DNA of 63,804 nucleotides from NCBI GenBank assembly GCA_017460915.1, contig JAFUAA010000012.1, positions 1 through 63,804 on the forward strand, given 5' to 3'. A program made the translations under genes and the position numbers. Numbering within the stretch: the first letter of the stretch is position 1; the number at the start of each line of letters is the position of its first letter. The DNA comes from Bacteroidales bacterium (lineage in GTDB: Bacteria > Bacteroidota > Bacteroidia > Bacteroidales > F082). Positions 8,323-17,215 of this stretch are shown here, in pieces. Under the pieces are notes generated by a model that saw only the letters and a list, made by a program, of their open reading frames with translations, was not told the DNA's origin and did no database searches.

Positions 8323-8658
8323 AACTAATTAGTATTTAACCTGTTAACAATTTCCATTGAAAAGACATAAAAAAATGCCGCAAGCAACACCTTGTTGCTG
8401 CCACATATTAGAAAACAGATTCCGTAAATAATGGGAAAAATATATTATACTCCTCGGAAAGGCAACAGGATGGGCATCAGTAAGGCGCCTTGCCCCCCCC
8501 CAATAACTCATTAATAATCAATATATTACAATAATAATACATATTTCACGAGTATAATAATGACTGCAAAAATAAGAAAAAATTCGGTCTGCTATGAATT
8601 TTGGGCCCGACATTTGTACTATTTTCAATAATTTTGCAAAAGTAAAAATAAAACCCAA
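8323..8658. other. Divergent intergenic region with a nine-C tract
   Basis: It separates the minus-strand surface operon from the plus-strand NamZ-like gene. A run of nine C residues lies at about 8493-8501. A TAATTTTG box at 8629-8636 fits the -7 element for the 8659 gene. No open frame with recognisable content was seen. Confidence 0.5.
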
Positions 8659-9861
8659 ATGAAACGACAAATCTTTTCTTTCGCCTTGCTGTTTTGCGCT
8701 TTCCTGTCGCAAACCAACGCCCAAATCTTCAAGATGGACGATGAACCACGCTTGCAGTTCGTCGACAAGGAGCACTACATCTCTGCCGCCATGCAACTCG
8801 ATGACTATCTGCCATTTCTGGAAGGCAAACGCATTGGCATCGTCGCCAACCAAACGAGCATCATTGGTGAAACGCATTTGGTCGACACGCTGCTATCGCT
8901 GGGTGTCGACGTGAAGAAAATCTTCACGCCCGAGCACGGTTTTCGCGGTACGGCCGACGCCGGCGCCAAGGTGAAAAGCGGCAAGGACGAGAAAACCGGT
9001 CTTCCCATCGTGTCGCTCTATGGCAAGACCAAGAAGCCCTCGCCTGAGATGCTGCAAGGCATCGACGTCATTCTATTTGATTTACAAGATGTTGGCGTAC
9101 GGTTCTACACCTATATCTCCACGATGAGCTATGTGATGGAAGCCGCCGCCGAAAACCATATCCCCGTCATCGTCCTCGACCGCCCCAATCCGAACGGTTT
9201 CTATGTGGATGGTCCCGTGTTGAAGACAGAGAACAAATCCTTTGTCGGAATGCACCAAGTGCCGGTCGTCTACGGCATGACCATCGGCGAATACGCCCAA
9301 ATGGTGAACGGCGAAGGCTGGCTGAAAAGCGGCTTCACCTGCGACTTGACCGTGATCCCTATCCGCAAATACAACCGAAACGCCATCTATGAGTTGCCCG
9401 TGCGCCCTTCGCCCAACCTGCCCAACTGGGAGTCGGTCTACCTCTACCCTACCTTGTGCTTCTTCGAAGGCAGCATCGTCAGCATGGGACGTGGCACGGA
9501 GACGCCGTTCCAAGTCTACGGTCATCCCAGCATGAGAGGCAGCTACACCTTTACGCCCCAAAGCACAAGCGGTGCCTCAAAGCCTCTACTGGAAGGTCAG
9601 CGATGCCGAGGCGAAAATTTGGTTGAATTCGCGCACGATTACGCTCACAACGCCAACGAGTTACAATTAGATTGGATCATTGATGCCTACCAGCAGTTGA
9701 AAAACAAAGGCTTCTTCAAAGATTACTTCCGTCTGCTTGCAGGCGACAAACAACTCCAACGCGACATAGAAAACGGAAAAAGCGCGGACGAGATCCGCGC
9801 TTCGTGGAAAACCGACCTTGAGGCGTTCAAGGCCGTTAGGGAGAAGTACTTGATGTACTAG
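8659..9861 (+). CDS. DUF1343 / NamZ-family exo-beta-N-acetylmuramidase
   Basis: 400 residues with a signal peptide ending about TNA|Q (residue 21). It shows the DUF1343 core: LEGKRIGIVANQTS, LLSLGVDVKKIFTPEHGFRG, LPIVSLYGKTKKPSPEML, DVILFDLQDVGVRFYTYIST, VIVLDRPNPNG and YGMTIGEYA. Characterised NamZ removes N-acetylmuramic acid from the non-reducing ends of peptidoglycan fragments. The length matches full-length relatives, so a periplasmic cell-wall recycling enzyme is likely. It stands alone, with its own TAATTTTG promoter box 23 nt upstream of the ATG. Confidence 0.88.
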   Translation: MKRQIFSFALLFCAFLSQTNAQIFKMDDEPRLQFVDKEHYISAAMQLDDYLPFLEGKRIGIVANQTSIIGETHLVDTLLSLGVDVKKIFTPEHGFRGTADAGAKVKSGKDEKTGLPIVSLYGKTKKPSPEMLQGIDVILFDLQDVGVRFYTYISTMSYVMEAAAENHIPVIVLDRPNPNGFYVDGPVLKTENKSFVGMHQVPVVYGMTIGEYAQMVNGEGWLKSGFTCDLTVIPIRKYNRNAIYELPVRPSPNLPNWESVYLYPTLCFFEGSIVSMGRGTETPFQVYGHPSMRGSYTFTPQSTSGASKPLLEGQRCRGENLVEFAHDYAHNANELQLDWIIDAYQQLKNKGFFKDYFRLLAGDKQLQRDIENGKSADEIRASWKTDLEAFKAVREKYLMY

Positions 9862-9907
9862 TTGAGCCTATTTTTTCGATTGGCTTTTATTTGTCCAAAC
9901 GAGGAAA

Positions 9908-10999
9908 TCAATCCATTTGCTTCAGTTCATAATAAGTGCCACGGCCTGAGCCTTCCTTAACAAGCATGCCTTTCTGCAAGAGGTCTTCGATGTCACGCAA
10001 GGCCGTGTCGGAGGAGCATTTGACAAGCTTTGCCCATTTTGAACTGGTCAGTTTGCCCGCGAAGCCGTCTAGCAGCCTGTTGATGACTTTCCGTTGCCGC
10101 TCATTGATGGGCGTCTCCTTGTGGGATTCCCAATACTCACCCTTCGATATCACCTTGGCAATGATCTGTTCCGTCTGCTGCAATGCTTCTTCCATGCAAG
10201 CCAAAAACCAAGCAATCCAAGGGGTGATGTCCATGCCTCCATGTTGCGTTTTCTCCAGCATATCGTAATACTCCGAACGGTGGTTACTGAACGTGGCCGA
10301 CATGCTATAGAAACGGTGTATCATGCCGTCAGAGCGGGTCAAGAACATATCCGTCAAAGTACGCGATAGGCGGCCATTGCCATCTGTGAAAGGATGGATG
10401 GTGACAAACCAAAGCGGAACGATAGCGGCTTTGATAATGGGATCAATGGATTCGGCATTATTGGCCCATTGAATGAGTTCTTCCATCAGCCTTGGCACTT
10501 CCGGTGATGGTGGGGCCTCAAAATGCACCTTTTCACGCCCCAAGGCGCCCGACACTACCTGCATCGTCTTCTGGCTCTCGCGCCAAGTGCCTACCTTGAA
10601 CCTTGCGCCATTCGGGAATAATGCAGCATGCCATCCAAACAGGCGTTCTGCAGTCAGTGGCTTGTTGTAGTTTTTCACTGCGTCCACCATCACGTCCACG
10701 ATGCCTTCCACATAGCGGTCGGCAGGCGGAAGTCCTTCGCGCTCCAAGCCTAGTTGTCGCGCCACCGACGAGCGTACCGACTTCCCGTCTAGCATTATGC
10801 CTTCGATTTTAGATGAGTTCATCAAATCTTCGGTCATCACGTCGAGAGTGGTATTTAACTCGGTATCAAAGCCCAGGGTGGTGATGCGGCCAATCAATAC
10901 GCCCTGTCTCATCCTGACTTCAGCCAAAGGTTTTGCCAATTGCCCGGAGTCCCAAATGAAATGCGGCCATTCAGGGTGTTGCCAAATGTAGGTTTCCAT
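9908..10999 (-). CDS. Fic-family protein with N-terminal inhibitory motif and C-terminal winged helix
   Basis: 363 residues. The Fic motif HPFTDGNGRLSR is complete at residues 202-213, with catalytic H202 and the phosphate-binding loop. Upstream, NSSKIEG (S62 to E66) matches the class II inhibitory helix motif S/TxxxE, whose glutamate blocks productive ATP binding. The N-terminus resembles DUF4172 and the C-terminus (NERQRKVINRLLDGF ... SSDTALRDIEDLLQKG) is a winged-helix DNA-binding domain. Fic enzymes usually AMPylate a protein; the target is unknown. The promoter (TATATTTG read on the minus strand, 11022-11029) is overlapped by strong palindromes, which suggests autoregulation. Confidence 0.92.
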   Translation of the reverse strand: METYIWQHPEWPHFIWDSGQLAKPLAEVRMRQGVLIGRITTLGFDTELNTTLDVMTEDLMNSSKIEGIMLDGKSVRSSVARQLGLEREGLPPADRYVEGIVDVMVDAVKNYNKPLTAERLFGWHAALFPNGARFKVGTWRESQKTMQVVSGALGREKVHFEAPPSPEVPRLMEELIQWANNAESIDPIIKAAIVPLWFVTIHPFTDGNGRLSRTLTDMFLTRSDGMIHRFYSMSATFSNHRSEYYDMLEKTQHGGMDITPWIAWFLACMEEALQQTEQIIAKVISKGEYWESHKETPINERQRKVINRLLDGFAGKLTSSKWAKLVKCSSDTALRDIEDLLQKGMLVKEGSGRGTYYELKQMD

Positions 11000-11021
11000 G
11001 TTTCAAAACAGTTTTGCGGTG

Positions 11022-11080
11022 CAAATATACAATTTTCGCCGCAAATTTGCGGCGAAAACGATATTTTTTCGCCGCAAAAC
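11022..11080 (-). promoter_or_regulatory. fic promoter with overlapping palindromic operator
   Basis: A TATATTTG -7 box (minus strand, 11022-11029) is followed upstream by a perfect 26-bp palindrome at 11033-11058 built on TTTTCGCCGC/GCGGCGAAAA. A further half-site, TTTTCGCCGCAAAA, lies at 11067-11080, and a partial TTTGCGG lies at 11013-11019. The palindrome covers the -33 region, the classic place for a repressor site. The encoded Fic protein has its own winged helix. Confidence 0.65.
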
Positions 11081-11328
11081 AACGGAATCATGGACTTGCC
11101 ATTTGATGCCAAGGGCAAATTCCGCTGTATTTATGTCAGAAATCATCAGGTGCAATTCCTTCCCATTCGGAAATGGCAGCGCATACGAATTCATGAGGCT
11201 TTATTGGTATCAGGATATTGTGGGATATTGATTGGGGAACGGGGAAATAATGGAAACATTGCGGCAATCACAATGTGACAGCCCTACACCCGAGCGATGT
11301 AGGGCTGTCATGGCATGGCAGCCGTTGG
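11081..11328. other. Intergenic region with one hairpin
   Basis: No gene was recognised. A hairpin (GACAGCCCTACA ... TGTAGGGCTGTC, 11278-11311) sits just past the stop of the 11329 gene and could end its transcript, although no clear T-run follows. Confidence 0.4.
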
Positions 11329-12219
11329 CTAAAATGACAATGTTAGAAAAACACCATTTCCCGTAAAGCCGTAATCCAATTCAATATCGCCTTGCGAATA
11401 CATCCTGCCGTTATTGTAGAGATTAGCAGCTTTGCGGATTTTGGCATGACCAGATGATACTATTGCTTTTTCCATTAGGTTTTCTGCAACAATCAGAGCA
11501 ATGCCTCCTCCTATCAACCATAATCCATCAATAGCAATATTCTTATATTTAGTAGCTTTTGATAATTCTTCCTCATACAGGTATTTATACTCATCATATG
11601 TATATGTATAGTGATTATAACTGTTCGCATCTAGTTTATGTTTCATTTCTTTAGCACTATTGTTTTTTACACCATATAATGGCCAGAACACACCTTGAAA
11701 AGCGACACCTGTAGTTATCGAAATTATACCAAACACCATTGCCAATGTGTATGACGCATCAAAAGTCATGCCTGCAATCCTCATCCCTTCATCATACAAA
11801 CTATACGAATTGGAATTTGCAAACAATGTCCTAATCTCATGATCACTCAACTTTTTGCCATTTTTTGAAACAATGAATCCATCTGCATATAGTGCCTCAT
11901 CTGCAACATACGTGTTGGCATTTTCATAACACAATGTAAAATCATCAAATTCCACACGGATGTTTCCCGCCTTGGCCACTTGGCAAAGCACATAAACGCG
12001 GCAAGGCGACACCTTATTATCGGTGTATTCGCACACCTTGTTGATGGGAATGTTGTATTGCGAGGAAATCACGTAATACTCTGTTCCCCTTTGCAATGCG
12101 CGATTGATTTCCTCCGAATCAAAAGGCTGCCCGATACGCATGGCCGTAGAACGGAATACTTCGGCAATGGCTCTGTTTCGGGCTTGCAGCTCGGTTTGTC
12201 CTGTTGCCGATTCCACCAC
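11329..12219 (-). CDS. Unrecognised membrane-associated protein; 5' end broken by an in-frame stop
   Basis: The uninterrupted part is 296 codons from a GTG. The same frame continues upstream as LLLALFAFSATAQKLPDWITAKPS, a good signal peptide, back to ATG AAA CAG AAA ACT GTA TAA (12339-12319), so codon 7 is a stop. The ancestral protein was probably 336 residues and exported. The region after the signal (ARNRAIAEVFRSTAMRIG) resembles periplasmic stress-type domains. Two hydrophobic stretches, YTLAMVFGIISITTGVAFQG and IAIDGLWLIGGGIALIVAE, look membrane-inserting. Without the signal peptide any product from the GTG would be mislocalised. I do not recognise the family. Confidence 0.6.
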   Translation of the reverse strand: MVESATGQTELQARNRAIAEVFRSTAMRIGQPFDSEEINRALQRGTEYYVISSQYNIPINKVCEYTDNKVSPCRVYVLCQVAKAGNIRVEFDDFTLCYENANTYVADEALYADGFIVSKNGKKLSDHEIRTLFANSNSYSLYDEGMRIAGMTFDASYTLAMVFGIISITTGVAFQGVFWPLYGVKNNSAKEMKHKLDANSYNHYTYTYDEYKYLYEEELSKATKYKNIAIDGLWLIGGGIALIVAENLMEKAIVSSGHAKIRKAANLYNNGRMYSQGDIELDYGFTGNGVFLTLSF

Positions 12220-12501
12220 ATAAAGATAAGTGTTATTGGTGGGCGACGGCTTGGCTGTAATCCAATCAGGAAGTTTCTGCGCTGTGGCTGAAAAAGCAAA
12301 AAGCGCCAGAAGTAAGGTTTATACAGTTTTCTGTTTCATAACAACGTGTTTATTATTCCGCAGGTTCAAATAGCAAGTGCAAAAATAGGCAAAAGTCATG
12401 AGCAGTTAGGTATTTTCCACAACAATCAAAGAAAAATTCTTACCTTTGTTCCGGATTTTCATTGAAAATCCGACTTCACTATCCTGATTTTACATCAAAA
12501 T

Positions 12502-12697
12502 ATGTACAAAAGAATATTCAACATCGAGAATCAATTGGACGAGGCCATGTTCCTCTTTGGAGCAAGACAAGGAAGAGCATCCTAATTCCCGACTTATCTT
12601 GGTCTCTCTTGACCCTATTACCAGACAGTCAGAGGACAAAGAACTTCTCTATGTGACAGACTTTTTCAAGATGTTGTGGAGCGGAAAGATTTTCTAA
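12502..12697 (+). pseudogene. AAA ATPase (DUF4143 type) reduced to its two ends
   Basis: The first codons read MYKRIFNIENQLDEAMFLFG and then ARQ, the opening of the AAA_14/DUF4143 ATPases up to the start of Walker A. A short frameshifted stretch then leads to LVSLDPITRQSEDKELLYVT and DFFKMLWSG before the TAA, the normal C-terminal end of the same family. Roughly 300 internal residues are missing. A related intact-looking ATPase with a different N-terminus is at 19450-20625. The ATG is at 12502-12504 and the stop at 12695-12697. Confidence 0.6.
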
Positions 12698-12795
12698 TCC
12701 TCTGTGAGCTTGCTGACTAAAAAAGTCCCATAAACAAAAACTGCCGTCGAAATCCCTCGGCGGCAGTTTCCTCATCCTTTTATGGATTGGTTCCG

Positions 12796-14016
12796 TTATC
12801 TATTAATCCTTCCAGGATACACTCTCAATGCTTCCTCAAGGCACTTCATGGCGGCCTTCAGGTCGTCGATGCAGATGCAGTAGGTGATGCGGGCCTGATG
12901 GCGTCCCTTCTCGGGGTCGGCATAGAATCCGGTGGCCGGAGCCAACATCACCGTGGCGCCATTGTAGCTGAAGTCGGTGAGCAGCCACTGGCAGAACTTG
13001 TCGCTGTCGTCAACAGGCAGGTCAATCACCGTGTAGAAAGCGCCCTTGGGCATCGGGCAGAAGCAGCCTGGAATCTTGTTGACACCCTCAACGATGACAT
13101 TGCGGCGGGCCACATACTCCTTCTGCACGGCATCAAAGTATTCCTGAGGCGTATTGACGGCGGCCTCAGCAAAGATTTGGCCGAAGCTCGGAGGCGACAA
13201 CCTGGCCTGAGCCAGTCGCATGGCTATGGCATAAACCTCACTGTTGCGCGTCACCATGCAACCCACACGGGCACCGCACGCGCTGTAGCGCTTCGAGACC
13301 GAGTCGAACAGGATCACGTTGCGTTCCATGCCTTCCAACTGCATCACACTGAAATGCTTGTGACCGTCGTAGCAGAACTCGCGATACACCTCATCGGCGA
13401 AGAGATACAGGTCGTATTTCTTGACCAGACCAGCCACTTTCAGCATTTCCTCATGGGTGTATAGATAACCCGTCGGGTTGTTGGGGTTGCAGATCATAAT
13501 GGCCTTGGTGCGCGGCGTGATAACCTTCTCGAAGTCCTCTATGGGCGGAAGGGCAAAGCCCGATTTGATGTCGCTGGGGATGGTGACGATCTTGGCGTCG
13601 CACAGCTTGGCGAAGGTGTTGTAGTTGGTGTAATAGGGCTCCGGGATGATGATTTCGTCGCCAGGATTCAAGCAGACCGTGAAGGCCATCTGAAGGGCTT
13701 CGCTGCCGCCGTTGGTGACTAACACTTGGTTAGGAGTGACATCGATGCCATGGCGGTGATAGTAGTTACAGAGCGCACGACGATAGGACGGGATACCTGC
13801 CGAATGGCTGTATTCCAACACTCCATGAGTTGCAGGAAGCTCAAGGGCCGTCTCCGACAAAGCCTTCAAGGCGCCCTTGGGGGTTTCGATGTCGGGTTGG
13901 CCGATGTTGAGGTGGTATACATGAACACCGCGTTCTTTGGCTGCGTCGGCAAACGGAACAAGTTTACGGATTGCCGACTGCGGCAATTCCATACCTTTAT
14001 TGGAAATTTGTGGCAT
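12796..14016 (-). CDS. Class I PLP-dependent aminotransferase (aspartate aminotransferase-like)
   Basis: About 406 residues from MPQISNKGMELPQSA. The open frame extends to 14055, but that part runs through a terminator hairpin, so the downstream ATG at 14016 is preferred. Fold type I features are present: LNIGQPDI, VLVTNGGSEALQMAF, GDEIIIPEPYYTNY, ICNPNNPTGYLY, DLYLFADEVYREF, and the lysine region FDSVSKRYSACGARVG with the Schiff-base lysine. The C-terminus (HQARITYCI) carries the substrate-carboxylate arginine. Probably amino-acid biosynthesis in the cytoplasm; exact substrate unresolved. It follows the DUF1573 gene on the same strand but beyond a terminator. Confidence 0.88.
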   Translation of the reverse strand: MPQISNKGMELPQSAIRKLVPFADAAKERGVHVYHLNIGQPDIETPKGALKALSETALELPATHGVLEYSHSAGIPSYRRALCNYYHRHGIDVTPNQVLVTNGGSEALQMAFTVCLNPGDEIIIPEPYYTNYNTFAKLCDAKIVTIPSDIKSGFALPPIEDFEKVITPRTKAIMICNPNNPTGYLYTHEEMLKVAGLVKKYDLYLFADEVYREFCYDGHKHFSVMQLEGMERNVILFDSVSKRYSACGARVGCMVTRNSEVYAIAMRLAQARLSPPSFGQIFAEAAVNTPQEYFDAVQKEYVARRNVIVEGVNKIPGCFCPMPKGAFYTVIDLPVDDSDKFCQWLLTDFSYNGATVMLAPATGFYADPEKGRHQARITYCICIDDLKAAMKCLEEALRVYPGRINR

Positions 14017-14031
14017 AGGGTTTGTTTTGTA

Positions 14032-14066
14032 TAAAAAGCCATCTAACATATGCATTAGACGGCTTT
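14032..14066 (-). terminator. Intrinsic terminator after the DUF1573 gene
   Basis: Read on the minus strand, AAGCCGTCTAA and TTAGATGGCTT (14065-14055 with 14046-14036) form an 11-bp stem with one G-U pair and an 8-nt loop, followed by TTTTAT. It lies about 28 nt after the stop codon at 14094. Confidence 0.7.
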
Positions 14067-14093
14067 TATGATTGATGATTTAATGATTGATAA

Positions 14094-14552
14094 TCAATGA
14101 TTGTTGACGGGTGAACCGCTACCGAAATCGTTTTTCTTCTCGGGCAGTGCCTCGGTAGGTTGGTCGAGCACGCGACCCTTGATGCGCAACACCACGGTGG
14201 AATTCTTGGTGGCGTTCGAGGTCACGGTCACGGTCTTGTTGATGTTGCCGGCACGATTGGTGCGATAAGTCACCTTGATGACATCCGACTCACCAGGAAG
14301 GATGGGTTCGTTGGGCCATGAAGGAATCGTGCAACCACAACTTGATTTGGGTTTCTGGACAATCAGAGGTTCGGTACCAGTGTTGGTGAAGCGGAACTCG
14401 CATTCTCCGTTGCCGTTGTAGGGCACATCACCGTAGTCATGGACCACCTTCTCGAACTCGATTTCAGGTCCCAATTGAACCTTAGCGTCTTGAGCCTTGG
14501 CCACGCCTACCATGAGGAACATGAGGCCAAGCATGTAAATCACTTTCTTCAT
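14094..14552 (-). CDS. Secreted DUF1573 domain protein
   Basis: 152 residues with a clear signal peptide ending AKA|Q (residue 20). The DUF1573 pattern is present: VHDYGDVPYNGNGECEFRFTNTG, LIVQKPKSSCGCTIPSWP, ILPGESDVIKVTYRTNRAG and VVLRIKGRV. It is a single immunoglobulin-like, ASPM/Hydin-type domain common in Bacteroidota exported proteins; no enzymatic role is established. It has a well-formed promoter at 14576-14609 and a terminator at 14032-14066, so it is probably a monocistronic unit. Confidence 0.85.
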   Translation of the reverse strand: MKKVIYMLGLMFLMVGVAKAQDAKVQLGPEIEFEKVVHDYGDVPYNGNGECEFRFTNTGTEPLIVQKPKSSCGCTIPSWPNEPILPGESDVIKVTYRTNRAGNINKTVTVTSNATKNSTVVLRIKGRVLDQPTEALPEKKNDFGSGSPVNNH

Positions 14553-14575
14553 TTTGTAATGTTTTAAAATTGTCG

Positions 14576-14609
14576 CAAAATTAGTAATTATTGTTGTTCG
14601 TTGTTCAAA
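14576..14609 (-). promoter_or_regulatory. Bacteroidota-type promoter of the DUF1573 gene
   Basis: On the minus strand TTTG (14609-14606) and TAATTTTG (14583-14576) are 22 nt apart, 24 nt upstream of the ATG. This matches the TTTG / TAnnTTTG signal of the Bacteroidota primary sigma factor. Confidence 0.55.
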
Positions 14610-14654
14610 TATTCATTTTTTTCCAACTTTTTTCTGCTTTTCAAAAACCGTACC

Positions 14655-14687
14655 AAAAAAAACACCCCTCGGAAATCTTCTCGAGGG
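14655..14687 (-). terminator. Intrinsic terminator after hppA
   Basis: On the minus strand CCCTCG (14687-14682) pairs with CGAGGG (14671-14666), followed by GTG and a run of eight T residues at 14662-14655. It is about 75 nt past the hppA stop. Confidence 0.75.
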
Positions 14688-14762
14688 ATGCCTTGGGAAT
14701 TAACAGCCCTTTCCACCCATAGATTCCCATCGGAATGAGATGGGCCGAATGGACTTTGCGTT

Positions 14763-16964
14763 TTAGAGCAAATGGCAAGTGACCGTCAAACCGGCCATCA
14801 CGATGCTGACCATGCTCATCAGCTTGATGAGGATATTCAGCGAAGGACCTGACGTGTCTTTGAACGGGTCGCCGACGGTGTCGCCAACGACGGTAGCCTT
14901 GTGGTTCTCAGAGCCTTTGCCGCCGAAGTTACCTTCCTCGACGTATTTCTTGGCGTTGTCCCAAGCACCGCCCGAGTTGGCCATGAAGACAGCCAGGACG
15001 AAGCCCGTGCTCAAGCCGCCAATCAACAAGCCCATCACGCCAGGAACGCCGAGGATGACGCCCGTCAGGATCGGGACGAGGATGGCGAGAATGGAAGGCA
15101 CCAGCATTTCGTGCTGGGCACCCTTCGTAGAGATGGCCACGCAACGCTCATAGTCGGGTTCTGCCTCACCTTGCAGGATACCTTTGATGGTGCTGAACTG
15201 ACGGCGGACTTCCTCCACCATCTTCTGCGCGGCGCGACCCACGGCATTCATCGTCATGCCGCAGAACACGAAGGCCATCATGGCACCGATGAACACGCCC
15301 ACGAGGACGATAGGATTCATCAGGTTGACGTTGTAGGCGTTCATGAAGTCCACCAAAGTGGCCTTGGCCGCCTCGACGCCGTTCGGCAGGGCCTGACCCA
15401 CACGGATGAGGGCCAACTTGATTTCCTCAACATACGAAGCCAGCAAAGCCAGAGCCGTCAGAGCGGCGGAACCGATGGCGAAACCCTTACCCGTGGCAGC
15501 GGTGGTGTTGCCGAGAGCATCCAAAGCATCGGTGCGCTGGCGCACTTCGGGGTCGAGGCCGCTCATCTCGGCGTTGCCACCAGCATTGTCGGCGATGGGG
15601 CCGTAAGCGTCGGTGGCCAAGGTGATGCCCAAAGTGGAGAGCATACCCACGGCTGCTATACCGATACCGTAAAGGCCCAACGAAAGGTTCTCAGGGGTGA
15701 AAGCAATGTGGAAACCATTGGCGCAGAGGTAAGCCAAAACGATGGCGACGCCCACGGTCACCACAGGAATAGCAGTGGAGAGCATACCCAATCCCAAACC
15801 AGAGATGATCACCGTGGCAGGGCCCGTCTTCGAGCTTTCGGCCACCTTTTGCGTAGGTTTATAGCTTTGCGAAGTGTAGTATTCTGTTGATTTTCCGATA
15901 ATCACGCCAGCCAGCAGACCAACCACCACAGAGAGTGAAATCTGCCACCACATGTTCGGGTTGGTGGGATTGCTGCCAAACATCAGATACATGATGCCAA
16001 ACGTGGCCAAGCCAATCAAAACGGCGGCGGTATTCGTGCCACGGCTCAGAGCGCCAAGCAGTTGCTTCATGCCCGCGCCTTCCTTTGTCTTGACGAGGAA
16101 AATGCCGATGATGGAGAGCAACACGCCCACGGCAGCAATCAGCATCGGGGCGAACACAGCGCGATATTGCATCCCTTCCACGGCAGAAGTGGCAAAGGCC
16201 GAAGCACCCAAAGCCATAGTGGCAAGGATAGAACCGGCGTAGGATTCATAAAGGTCGGCACCCATGCCAGCCACATCGCCCACGTTGTCACCCACGTTGT
16301 CGGCGATGGTGGCGGGGTTGCGCGGGTCGTCCTCAGGGATGTTGTACTCGGTCTTACCCACCAAGTCGGCACCGACGTCGGCGGCCTTGGTGTAGATACC
16401 ACCACCCACACGGGCAAACAAAGCCTGCGTGGAGGCTCCCATGCCGAAAGTCAGCATGGTCGTTGTGATGACCACCAAGTGGTCTTCAATCCCAATGAAA
16501 TGGTCGAGCACGAGGAACCACACAGAAACGTCAAGCAGGGCGAGGCCCACCACGACGAGACCCATCACAGCTCCTGAGCGGAAAGCCACTTTCAGGCCGC
16601 TGTTCAACGACTTGCGGGCGGCATTGGCGGTACGCGCCGAGGCGTAGGTGGCCGTCTTCATGCCGAAGAAGCCCGCCAAGCCCGAGAAGAAACCGCCCGT
16701 CAGGAAGGCGAACCAAACCCATCCGTTCTGCAAGTCGAACAAGCTCATCACGAAGAAAAGGATGGCCAAGACGATGAACACAATGATCACCACCTTGTAC
16801 TGCTGCTTCAGGTAAGCCATGGCGCCCTTGCGGACGTGTGCTGCGATTTTCTTCATCAGGTCGGTACCTTCGTCTTCTTTCATCATCTGCTTGTAGAAAA
16901 TGAAAGCGAATGTCAGCGCCAGAATGGAGGCGACTAACACAATGTAAGGAATGCTGTTAATCAT
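14763..16964 (-). CDS. hppA: Membrane-bound ion-pumping pyrophosphatase
   Basis: 733 residues with about 16 hydrophobic segments. The pyrophosphate-binding signature [32 protein letters not shown] (given here in part: [11 protein letters not shown] and [11 protein letters not shown]) is intact, as are the mirrored acidic motifs near the C-terminus ([15 protein letters not shown]). The segment [10 protein letters not shown] carries alanine where K+-independent enzymes carry lysine, marking it K+-dependent; such Bacteroidota enzymes pump Na+, or Na+ and H+. It uses pyrophosphate from biosynthesis to energise the inner membrane. It has its own promoter (17021-17050) and terminator. Confidence 0.96.
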   Translation of the reverse strand: MINSIPYIVLVASILALTFAFIFYKQMMKEDEGTDLMKKIAAHVRKGAMAYLKQQYKVVIIVFIVLAILFFVMSLFDLQNGWVWFAFLTGGFFSGLAGFFGMKTATYASARTANAARKSLNSGLKVAFRSGAVMGLVVVGLALLDVSVWFLVLDHFIGIEDHLVVITTTMLTFGMGASTQALFARVGGGIYTKAADVGADLVGKTEYNIPEDDPRNPATIADNVGDNVGDVAGMGADLYESYAGSILATMALGASAFATSAVEGMQYRAVFAPMLIAAVGVLLSIIGIFLVKTKEGAGMKQLLGALSRGTNTAAVLIGLATFGIMYLMFGSNPTNPNMWWQISLSVVVGLLAGVIIGKSTEYYTSQSYKPTQKVAESSKTGPATVIISGLGLGMLSTAIPVVTVGVAIVLAYLCANGFHIAFTPENLSLGLYGIGIAAVGMLSTLGITLATDAYGPIADNAGGNAEMSGLDPEVRQRTDALDALGNTTAATGKGFAIGSAALTALALLASYVEEIKLALIRVGQALPNGVEAAKATLVDFMNAYNVNLMNPIVLVGVFIGAMMAFVFCGMTMNAVGRAAQKMVEEVRRQFSTIKGILQGEAEPDYERCVAISTKGAQHEMLVPSILAILVPILTGVILGVPGVMGLLIGGLSTGFVLAVFMANSGGAWDNAKKYVEEGNFGGKGSENHKATVVGDTVGDPFKDTSGPSLNILIKLMSMVSIVMAGLTVTCHLL

Positions 16965-17020
16965 AGGATTATTATTTAGTTAGACTTAATTATGCTTCAA
17001 AAAGTCGGGTTTTGACGGGA

Positions 17021-17050
17021 CAAAAATAAGGACAAATCCAATCGGAACAA
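17021..17050 (-). promoter_or_regulatory. hppA promoter
   Basis: TTG (17050-17048) and TATTTTTG (17028-17021) are separated by exactly 19 nt on the minus strand, a textbook Bacteroidota promoter, leaving a leader of about 50 nt before the ATG at 16964. Confidence 0.7.
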
Positions 17051-17215
17051 CATTTTTTTGCATGGAATTTTTATCCAACGCAACTTTTTTTGCTCATTTC
17101 CGAAAAAGTCCCTACTTTTGACGATTGAAGGAAAAAGGTGATGGCTTGAAATAGAGACTTCATAATCAGTTTTTTAGCCAAAACGGCATCAGTTCCTTCT
17201 TAAAAACCATGTGAA

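Noticed and set aside
14901-15890. Long plus-strand frame opposite hppA
   Set aside because: His/Gly/Gln-rich antisense of a clear membrane pyrophosphatase; no start context or domain.
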